A stretch of 64,000 bases of DNA from an uncultured Lachnospiraceae bacterium. Lineage in GTDB: Bacteria; Bacillota; Clostridia; Lachnospirales; Lachnospiraceae. The stretch is from assembly GCA_902780385.1 (NCBI GenBank), contig CACZFF010000012.1, positions 31,316 to 95,315 of the forward strand. Direction: 5' to 3'. Below the pieces are notes generated by a model that saw only the letters and a list, made by a program, of their open reading frames with translations, was not told where the DNA came from and did no database searches. Shown in pieces: positions 58,401 through 64,000 of the stretch (its first letter is position 1; each line of letters begins with the position of its first letter). The position numbers and the translations under genes are program-made.

Positions 58401-61396
58401 CTATAGGTTTCCTGCTGGATTGACGAACCGATTGAGCTGAGGAAGCTGCTGTCGATTAATTCCGCTGCACTGCCGGCATTAATTGTTTTCCATGTATTTG
58501 TGCCGCTTTGACGTATATAGTCATTTCCGGACCGATAGGTCAAAGCCTGCCGTAACGACGTTCTGGCGGTACTATGAAATCCTTCGTCATTATTGTTTAC
58601 CTGTAGATAAGTACGGTCATCATAGCTATATTGTCTTGCAAAATAAAACCGAAGATCATAGGTTTGCAAATCATAGTAAACGTTAACAGTGGTGTTTCCC
58701 TTGTTGCTGATGACCTGTTCCTCTATAAGTTTCGTGGTACTCAGGTTGTAATGATCACTGCTATATTTGTTGGCTAAATCCGGTCTACTTGCAACATTCG
58801 TGGTTTCACCTGCGTTGTTGTTCTCCACGACCTTAACTTCAACCAAGGTATACTCGTCATCGTTGGTATTCTGTTTCCAGTAGGCTATGTTGTAAGGTGT
58901 GTCGCCCTTGGGCGTCCACTTGGCATAAAGCGTGACATCATGATTGACCTGGTCCAGGTGTGTATCATCCTCCAGAAGCCTGTCGGTCCAGAGGAATTGT
59001 TCGTTACAGGCGGCATCATAATACCAGCCGCCGAAATCATAACCGGCGCGGGTAGGATCGGCTGGCTTTTTATTTGACAGACTCTGTTCCACCTCAACAT
59101 AGACGGGGCCGGTATAGGAGGCGCCGCCTCCTGAGCCGCCGTCATTCTCATTAAAATGAATCCAGTTCGCACGTTTACACACTGGATAAAAAGTCATGTT
59201 GCCGGTAACATCAACCGACTGCGTCTCAGTGATTTGCGGATTCGAAGCATTTCGTGTTTCTTCATCCGCTATAGTCGACCAGCCGACACATACGTACTCA
59301 CTTGTAGGCGTATAGGTGACTCCACTCGCATCAACTTTAGGGGTGACACCGGTCTCCACCTCAAATTTTTTAACCTGGACAACTGCCTTCCCTGCGCTTT
59401 TGAAAGTCACATAGTAAGTTGTGCGGATCTTGGCATAAGCTTCAATGGTCCTGTCTTCTGTCACTCCGCTGACAGTATCGCCAAAGGTAATCGGGCCAAC
59501 CTCTGTTCCATTGTCCGAATAGAACCAGCCGAGGAATTCCGATTCATCCGGATTTGAAGGGAAGCCGGGGAAGCCGGGATCATAAAGAATATCTCCATTC
59601 TTAACGATCTGCGTATTATACAGAGTATCATCAACCAAGAAGTTATATGTCAGACGGGGAACCTCTTTCGGATTCCCTGTATCTACCACTGCATAGACAG
59701 AAAAACTGTCTGCGCTGAAACTGACTGCACCTGCCTCGCTGCGCTGTGCATCTATAAGCGAGGCGCTGTCTCCAAGGTGGACAACACAGAAATTGCCTTT
59801 CACTTTCTCCGGCGTTGTAAATACAACTTTGACAGGCTTGCCGGGCTGAACCTTCCCGCCATCCTTGTCATAGAAGGTAATATCCACGGCCTGGATTTTC
59901 ATAGCGGTATTTTCGCCAAGAACTTCCTCCGCCTGTTCACGTACCTGTGCCTGCTGCTCGTCGGTCAGCTCGACCCCGGAAATTTCCATATAGGTACCTT
60001 CATCAAAGGCATCCGCAGGTGCTTCTACATGTACATGGGCTCCGTCAGCATCAAGGTCGTATGTTGTATCCTTTTCAGTCTCCACCAGGTTGATGCGGAT
60101 CCTGCCGTCACCAAGGATCTCAGCCTTGATCGTCCCGTTCTCGTCCTTTGTGGTGTAGTAGACGTAGACATTGCCGTCCTCGTCGGTGATCGTTCCGAGC
60201 TCTTCGACCTGATCATCACCGACAGTTGCGTTTTCATAGGTGTAACCATCAACTGCAGGGAGATCCTTTTCGGAAATAGGACCGGCCGGAAGGTCGTTGA
60301 CCGTATATTCGGTTGTGAGCTCATCGCCCAGGTAAATGTCAAAGCTGCTTCCCGGGATCTTTGCCTTTCCTTCGGTGGCAACACCGATGTCGGAAAAGCT
60401 GCCCAGTTCGAAGCTTGCACCGGATCGGTCAATGTCCGCATCCAGAATCTCTGTCTTATCATCATCTTTGACATGAACGACTTTTGTCTTCTTAGGAGCG
60501 CTCACCTTTGTGTTGACATTGACCTGTACAGGTATCTTCGGTTCGACTTCTTTTCCTTTCTTATCATAGAAGGAAACATTGTAGGCCTTGACCGTGTAGG
60601 AACCGCCCTCTTCCTGCAGTGCAATGACCATCTTGAGGAGCTGCTCCGGATCGGTCACCTTTTTGACTTTCATCGTGACCTCTGTGTCAAAGGCCTTTTT
60701 GTCAGCGATTACTGTGACCTCTTCAGTGCGGAAAGTGATTGTGCTATCATCATCTTTCTGTTCAGCTGTCACCTGCTCCGCAGTTTCTTCTGAAGTTTCA
60801 GCTTGTCCGGATTTTCCGGAGGAAGCATCCTTTGTCGGGGAAGCTGCATCAGTCTTGTCTTCCTCATCCTTTGAAGCATCTGTATTACCGGAATCTTTCT
60901 GATCAGCAATGCTGTCCTTTTCTGCACCCTTGCCTCCTTCAACATTGGAAGTTTCCTTATTGGAAGCATCCTTATTGGAAGCATTTTTGCCGGAAGTCTG
61001 GTCAGAATCACTGCTTTCTACTTTAGATTCAGTATCTTTGGATCCAGAATCTTTTGCTTCAGAATCTTTGGATTCAGTTTTGGAATCTGCAGAGTCCTCT
61101 AAGGATGCATCTGCTGATGAATCGGATTTCTGCTCTTTTTCCTGGTTTTCAGCAGAATCAGTCTTTTCCTTCTCTTCCTCTTTTTCCGCATCACAATGAG
61201 AGGAGTCTTTCTCCTCTTCCTTTTTCGTATATTCCTCTGCCACAGCCTGTGAAGCCCCTGAAGCAGAACCATCCGAAGTTTCTGAAGCTTTAGCTCCAAT
61301 CGGCAAAATCAGCGCAGTGATCATCATCAAGGCCATCAGAACGGCCAGTACCCTGGACGATTTTCTTTTTTCCTTACTCTGCCTCTTATTTTTCAC
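55490..61396 (-). CDS. Giant cell-wall adhesin at the head of the pilus operon
   Basis: A 1968-residue surface protein, probably the pilus-tip adhesin. In order: signal peptide (about 1-38), a disordered Ser/Glu/Lys/Asp region (about 45-215), beta domains (about 220-580), several InlB/Listeria-Bacteroides-type repeats ending in GWFYSD, GGWYYD, GWYEVV and FLGWHPD with YAKW or YAIW ends (about 590-1640) and three C-terminal Spy0128/Cna-B-like domains (about 1640-1920) with TVTVTNTRK, TITFTNTRK and VVFTNTK ends. The sorting region reads VAPTQLYSGTGP then a hydrophobic helix and RFRNSNSF, so the expected PTG is PTQ. It starts with GTG, with GGAGG seven bases upstream. Confidence 0.85.
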   Translation of the reverse strand: MKNKRQSKEKRKSSRVLAVLMALMMITALILPIGAKASETSDGSASGASQAVAEEYTKKEEEKDSSHCDAEKEEEKEKTDSAENQEKEQKSDSSADASLEDSADSKTESKDSEAKDSGSKDTESKVESSDSDQTSGKNASNKDASNKETSNVEGGKGAEKDSIADQKDSGNTDASKDEEDKTDAASPTKDASSGKSGQAETSEETAEQVTAEQKDDDSTITFRTEEVTVIADKKAFDTEVTMKVKKVTDPEQLLKMVIALQEEGGSYTVKAYNVSFYDKKGKEVEPKIPVQVNVNTKVSAPKKTKVVHVKDDDKTEILDADIDRSGASFELGSFSDIGVATEGKAKIPGSSFDIYLGDELTTEYTVNDLPAGPISEKDLPAVDGYTYENATVGDDQVEELGTITDEDGNVYVYYTTKDENGTIKAEILGDGRIRINLVETEKDTTYDLDADGAHVHVEAPADAFDEGTYMEISGVELTDEQQAQVREQAEEVLGENTAMKIQAVDITFYDKDGGKVQPGKPVKVVFTTPEKVKGNFCVVHLGDSASLIDAQRSEAGAVSFSADSFSVYAVVDTGNPKEVPRLTYNFLVDDTLYNTQIVKNGDILYDPGFPGFPSNPDESEFLGWFYSDNGTEVGPITFGDTVSGVTEDRTIEAYAKIRTTYYVTFKSAGKAVVQVKKFEVETGVTPKVDASGVTYTPTSEYVCVGWSTIADEETRNASNPQITETQSVDVTGNMTFYPVCKRANWIHFNENDGGSGGGASYTGPVYVEVEQSLSNKKPADPTRAGYDFGGWYYDAACNEQFLWTDRLLEDDTHLDQVNHDVTLYAKWTPKGDTPYNIAYWKQNTNDDEYTLVEVKVVENNNAGETTNVASRPDLANKYSSDHYNLSTTKLIEEQVISNKGNTTVNVYYDLQTYDLRFYFARQYSYDDRTYLQVNNNDEGFHSTARTSLRQALTYRSGNDYIRQSGTNTWKTINAGSAAELIDSSFLSSIGSSIQQETYSSVTTDVFTNTTGSHSVQTPDITYYYFPVTVKYGQSLVDIWPTSDHFNGQTMSNYNPTNDSAGGSAAYDPRGKAIYPLSWGRYKKGDQINGLYALADSGIVNDGNNGYYLLYWRFQTAHTVRYEVYFSALSNETGNYVEQTDKELFVYTGEPYNSNSNPQGYVQVSNITFEGVDFKSRTDYNQSGTYSGTAYEGRIRVYYDRHRNNVIFHTNVDQGDTVNTGGSAAAFTTKQTVPSVQFGEKIAAYNGIQTVASAYVVDSTTRRAADGTIYLFKGWYNNEAFYGDPVAFNDPDWTMPDGALNFYAKWEKQRAQITLEPNGGTLLNGQVASFKLDFGDTISQSSLERNIERPGYTLIGWYEVVDGTVSPSPYPYDPVHNDVTLRARWRKDGNISIEYVSNGMVVDGTTISGTTPPTDEMGYSSDSSVVVAAAPTSIPQGFQFIGWELGGTTYYPNNSFDITDDLIGANNTITLTAVYQKIGGDDSSTATTSITFNANGGTGADYVVDKSESDPAKDLRVNEEITAPTVTQARFSRTGYKFLGWHPDKNAKTPMYEAGRKIAADNKTGSGWDDTLKKNILYAIWQKTYTVTILKVVAPETTTDTTSFSFADPGFNPEIEGDVYSGSFNLGNGESKVYPDVPAGTKFKVKETANDAYEVSVKYKIENAVDTDKNGTFSLTEYDPEHEYTADGDITVTVTNTRKNVKLKIDKVVKNGTPVDLSKSFTFTWKAEKGNTTERQGTVTLSDSAVPSEIEVPVGTKLTVTESTDQDWHYETASVLDNVTGNTEIVVPAVSADMDGKTITFTNTRKAGGVNVTKIVSGNMGETDKAFSFTASIKDGGTSLKLAETNGVIKIDTENGSESITFDLSHENIKQFQDLPEGAVLTITESEYGEYQQTCKIGDGSEQESRSAEVTVSGDQTNVVFTNTKTAVAPTQLYSGTGPMAVLVVFSLGALILLAAHHFIDRFRNSNSF

Positions 61397-61880
61397 GACA
61401 AATCCTCCGACTGCTTACTATATCTCTATCCCGCCTGCAGATGCAGGATTCATTATGCCCATTAAAACTCACGCTTATCTTTTCACATATATACAAAAAA
61501 CGAACGGCATAATTTACTCTCTGTCACTGTAATCAGCCGTCCATGTCCTCTGTAAGTAAATGCGTTATCCTGCAAATCAATGATAGTCTTACACTTTTGG
61601 CAAAATATTTATTTTTAGTTCATCCTCTATAACTCTATTTAGATGATGCAGATGTGATCGTACAGAGCTTTTTTAAAGCCTTGCAATAGTAATGTCTTAT
61701 CTCTTTTATATCGTTTTTTTGTTTCTGCTTAATGGATTATTCTTCTAAAACGTTTTAAAGTCAACAAGCTCTGCTCCAATCAGGATATTTCCGCACGAAC
61801 GAGCTAAAAAATACGTAATACCATCTATATATTATCTATATTACAATTATTTACATTCAATAGTCTGTTCTTTTCTGAAA
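61397..61880 (-). other. Leader and promoter region of the pilus operon
   Basis: About 480 AT-rich bases without a gene. It must hold the pilus promoter, but no clear -35/-10 pair stands out and no adjacent regulator such as nra or rofA is encoded. Confidence 0.45.
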
Positions 61881-61928
61881 CATCAAAAAAGCACTGCCTG
61901 TTCAGTTTCGGACAGTGCTTTTTTGATG
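61881..61928. terminator. Bidirectional intrinsic terminator
   Basis: Arms CATCAAAAAAGCACTG and CAGTGCTTTTTTGATG form a long perfect stem with A- and T-runs at its base. It separates the tRNA region from the pilus operon. Confidence 0.85.
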
Positions 61929-62052
61929 TATATATATTCATTATGATATATGTTCCCTGTTATCTGTTCTTCCTGATTATAACAGAAGTTCCGTTTGCGT
62001 TAATCTTATCCTCGTTATCGGTGGTTTGTTCTATATGATGCGAAATAAATAA

Positions 62053-62112
62053 AAGAAGACCCTGTGTAAAATCAGGACATTTTCATGTTCCTGGCTTTAC
62101 ACAGGGTCTTCT
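62053..62112 (-). terminator. Terminator of the tRNA operon
   Basis: Arms AGAAGACCCTGTGTAAA and TTTACACAGGGTCTTCT with an inner AGGACA/TGTTCCT stem, just after the last tRNA on the minus strand. It is a strong hairpin, though the T-run is short. Confidence 0.75.
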
Positions 62113-62118
62113 GCTCAG

Positions 62119-62192
62119 TGGAACGGATGGGGTTCGAACCCATGACCTCTCGCGTGTGAGGCGAACGCTCATCCCGGCTGAGCTACCGTTCC
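62119..62192 (-). tRNA. tRNA-Val (anticodon CAC)
   Basis: A 74-base cloverleaf with acceptor GGAACGG/CCGTTCC, anticodon loop CTCACAC and T loop TTCGAAC. CCA is not encoded. Confidence 0.93.
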
Positions 62193-62233
62193 GTAACAAA
62201 CGTATTCCATTGTATTGTAATAAGGAAAGAAAA

Positions 62234-62257
62234 AAGGGAATCTTCCGATTCCCTTTT
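62234..62257 (-). terminator. Short hairpin between tRNA-Val and tRNA-Leu
   Basis: AAGGGAATC and GATTCCCTT arms with A- and T-runs on either side. It may be a processing signal or a weak terminator in the tRNA operon. Confidence 0.5.
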
Positions 62258-62261
62258 TCCG

Positions 62262-62345
62262 TGCGGAAGATGGGACTTGAACCCACACGCTGTAGCCAGC
62301 ACAAGATCCTTAGTCTTGCTCGTCTGCCAATTCCGACACTTCCGC
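62262..62345 (-). tRNA. tRNA-Leu (anticodon AAG)
   Basis: An 84-base class II tRNA with acceptor GCGGAAG/CTTCCGC, a long variable arm and anticodon arm CAAGA-CTAAGGA-TCTTG, giving A34-A35-G36. The stem pairs perfectly, so the anticodon is well defined. A34 would need deamination to inosine to read CUC as well as CUU. CCA is not encoded. Confidence 0.9.
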
Positions 62346-62366
62346 ATGCGCTTCCAAAAAGGAAGA

Positions 62367-62449
62367 TGCAGGAGATGGGACTTGAACCCACACTATGTTG
62401 CCATAACAGGCACCTGAAGCCTGCGCGTCTGCCATTCCGCCACTCCTGC
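62367..62449 (-). tRNA. tRNA-Leu (anticodon CAG)
   Basis: An 83-base class II tRNA with acceptor GCAGGAG/CTCCTGC and anticodon arm CAGGC-TTCAGGT-GCCTG. CCA is not encoded. Confidence 0.92.
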
Positions 62450-62509
62450 GCACAAATTAAATTGTAAGATCCGACTTTTGTGAAGAAGCTTCATCAATGG
62501 TCCGGATAG

Positions 62510-62583
62510 TGGAACCGACGGGGATCGAACCCATGACCTCCCGCACGTCAAGCGGACGCTCATCCCAGCTGAGCTACGGTTCC
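62510..62583 (-). tRNA. tRNA-Val (anticodon GAC)
   Basis: A 74-base cloverleaf with acceptor GGAACCG/CGGTTCC, anticodon loop TTGACGT and T loop TTCGATC. CCA is not encoded. Confidence 0.93.
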
Positions 62584-62788
62584 ATCTGCTGACTTTTAGC
62601 TGTTTGCTTGCCGCCAACAAAAGCCATTATATAGGACAATGTTCCGTAATGCAAGTGTTTTTTAAAATTTTTTCAGCTTTTTTTCGAGCTGTTTTTCACC
62701 TGCTTTTAAAGATGTTTTTGATATTGAATAATTGTCAAATATTGTCGGGTAAAATAATAAATTGTAAGTAAATTAACAGTCCGGCAGC

Positions 62789-63340
62789 TTATAAGCCCAG
62801 CAGTTCTTTTTTCTTGCGGGCAAATTCCTCCTGCGTGATGATATCCAGATCCAGGAGTTCTTTGAGCTTTTTCATCTCTTCATATGGATCCAGCTTTACC
62901 ATGCTGCTGTTTACAGGCTCTTGTCCTGCATCCTCGTCCATACGGACTGAAGCACCATGTGCTGCATCGCATTGACCATTCGGGTCGGTGCCTTGATTCA
63001 GTTCAGAATTGACAGCCTGCGTGGTGGATCCATGTTCTGATCCTCTTCCACTCTCCCGGCTTGTCCCTGCATCTTTCGATTTTCTGAGTGTATCGATGAT
63101 ATGCTTTGTCTCCTGTACTGCTGTGCGCAGCCTGTGAAGGTCAGCCTTTGCAAAGGGAACCGGTACTGTCCGGCCTTCCATTCTCAGCTCCATGATCCCG
63201 TAAGTAGATATAAACGGTGCTTTGGTAATTTCAATATCATTCAATTCCGCATAATCATATTCTTTTCCTGCTACAACGATCCTGTCATCGTCGAACAGTA
63301 TTGCCGGCATACTCAGCCTGCTGTCAAACTGGTAATACAT
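62789..63340 (-). CDS. SHOCT-domain protein with an N-terminal PH-like domain
   Basis: A 183-residue cytoplasmic protein. Residues 1-85 look like a small PH-like beta domain (ILFDDDRIVVAGKEYDYAEL, then GIMELRMEGRTVPVPF). A Ser/Gly/Asn-rich linker follows (about 90-145), then the C-terminal SHOCT motif KLKELLDLDIITQEEFARKK, a short helical pair found on many unrelated proteins and thought to mediate oligomerisation. AAAGGA precedes the ATG. Function unknown. Confidence 0.75.
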   Translation of the reverse strand: MYYQFDSRLSMPAILFDDDRIVVAGKEYDYAELNDIEITKAPFISTYGIMELRMEGRTVPVPFAKADLHRLRTAVQETKHIIDTLRKSKDAGTSRESGRGSEHGSTTQAVNSELNQGTDPNGQCDAAHGASVRMDEDAGQEPVNSSMVKLDPYEEMKKLKELLDLDIITQEEFARKKKELLGL

Positions 63341-63435
63341 GCTGCCATCCTTTCTTTATATAGAGTATTACCAACCTATAATACTACATAATCGTAACGA
63401 TAAGAAGTATCTTGTCGGCTAAAATGTTCTGATTA

Positions 63436-63464
63436 TTGACACTGTATAGACGTTTTGAGATAAT
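63436..63464 (+). promoter_or_regulatory. Promoter of the FMN-binding-like gene
   Basis: A perfect TTGACA (63436-63441), 17 bases, then GATAAT (63459-63464), about 155 bases before the start. Confidence 0.75.
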
Positions 63465-63619
63465 TTATATGAACAAAAAAGCACTTGAAGTTCCGTAAAA
63501 AGCCTTTATATGGAGCAGCAAGTTGCTGATGTAAGCAAGCTGTTAATCGTAAGTAATTGTAAGCAGGCAGTCATTTACAGCTGCCCGGGCCATTTCAGAA
63601 AGGGGTGATCAATAGCAAA

Positions 63620-63907
63620 ATGAAAAAACTATTCGACAGAAGCGGCATCGCCAGCCTGCTCTTTATGGGCGCTATAAGTGTCTTTCTGGCTCTGGCAATC
63701 GACTTCTACCTGGTCAGCACTGCCTTCTCCGTGAATGAGGATATTGCCGGTTCTTATACGCCGGGTATCTATACCGCAGTGGAAGACGGTTTCGAGGGAC
63801 CTGTTGAGGTCACGGTCGAGATCGGTGACCAGGGCGGAATCAAAGATCTGACCATAGTCGGCGCCAATGAGACACCCGATGTAGGAGGCGCTGCAATTCC
63901 CTTTTGA
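63620..63907 (+). CDS. Short membrane protein with a truncated FMN-binding-like domain
   Basis: A 95-residue protein starting MKKLFDRSG, with one N-terminal membrane segment (about 12-32). The outer part begins like an FMN_bind domain (SYTPGIYTAVEDGFEGPVEV, then VGANETPDVGGAAI) but stops at Phe just where the domain normally continues to the SGATxTS flavin-attachment motif. The ribosome site AAAGGGGTGATC is a long match to the 16S 3' end and favours the ATG at 63620. Removing one T at 63902-63905 reads on only briefly, so the gene looks truncated. A terminator follows immediately. Confidence 0.65.
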   Translation: MKKLFDRSGIASLLFMGAISVFLALAIDFYLVSTAFSVNEDIAGSYTPGIYTAVEDGFEGPVEVTVEIGDQGGIKDLTIVGANETPDVGGAAIPF

Positions 63908-63912
63908 AAGAT

Positions 63913-63960
63913 TAGCCAGCGCATTCTTGTGACTTCAGTCATGAGTCAGCTGGCTTTTAT
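63913..63960 (+). terminator. Intrinsic terminator
   Basis: AGCCAGC (63914-63920) pairs with GCTGGCT (63949-63955), with an inner TGACT/AGTCA stem, and TTTAT follows. It ends the FMN-binding-like gene. Nothing further is seen in the last 40 bases of the window. Confidence 0.75.
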
Positions 63961-64000
63961 TTCCCAATATAAGGGAATGTTCGAACTGCCGTAACCGGCT

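Noticed and set aside
62083-62620. Short open frames across the tRNA cluster
   Set aside because: They are readings of tRNA genes and their spacers.

Overview
The window looks like chromosomal DNA of an anaerobic, moderately G+C-rich Clostridia bacterium, most likely Lachnospiraceae. Signs are a Firmicutes-style dgt-dnaG-rpoD-trmK-nif3 operon, strong AGGAGG ribosome sites, a Rex-type operator before an iron alcohol dehydrogenase, FeFe- and NiFe-hydrogenase maturation genes and an FCT-like sortase pilus locus. The species cannot be fixed from the sequence alone. Coding is mostly on the minus strand.

Layout. 1-11.3 kb: end of coaE, polA, a small zinc-finger membrane protein, citrate synthase, an acidic membrane protein, a MATE exporter, pgeF, a lone TAXI binding protein and a two-domain lipoprotein. 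11.4-27.0 kb: a 15.6-kb one-direction cluster, in transcription order nifH-like B, a fused two-half nitrogenase-like protein, hypF, hypC, hypD, hypE, a TM1266-family protein, nifH-like A, two separate nitrogenase-like subunits, an unknown protein and hydF. 27-37.3 kb: pseudouridine-5'-phosphate glycosidase with an extra N-terminal domain, a phosphoesterase, a ParB-like/BMP protein broken by an in-frame TGA, dtd, a small tRNA-Trp-flanked island with a toxin-antitoxin pair, an iron alcohol dehydrogenase and an ADP-ribosylglycohydrolase. 37.4-45.3 kb: rpsT, larC, larB, two G3E GTPases (one with a huge His/Asp region), RNase P RNA and a nucleoside kinase. 45.5-51.5 kb: the nif3-trmK-rpoD-dnaG-dgt housekeeping operon. 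51.8-61.4 kb: a pilus operon (tip adhesin, major pilin, minor pilin, small coiled coil, signal-peptidase-like SipA without catalytic residues, class B sortase). 62.1-64 kb: four tRNA genes, a SHOCT protein and a short FMN-binding-like protein.

The most unusual system is the 11.4-27.0 kb cluster. It joins two paralogous NifH plus component-1-like modules with HypCDEF, which build the Fe(CN)2CO unit, and with HydF, the FeFe-hydrogenase cofactor scaffold. No hydrogenase structural subunit, hypA, hypB, hydE, hydG or nifB lies in the window. The gene content suggests, but does not prove, a pathway that builds or uses a CO/CN-ligated iron cofactor with a nitrogenase-type ATP-driven reductase.

The window is also rich in structured dispersed repeats. 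One family (two copies, near 29.3 and 43.6 kb) keeps its hairpins while changing the paired bases on both sides. A second, built on GGGACGGTTCT, starts on the stop codon of the upstream gene at two places. A third, 76 bp long, has two nearly identical copies. A fourth element sits inside the 3' end of a nitrogenase-like gene and has extended its reading frame.
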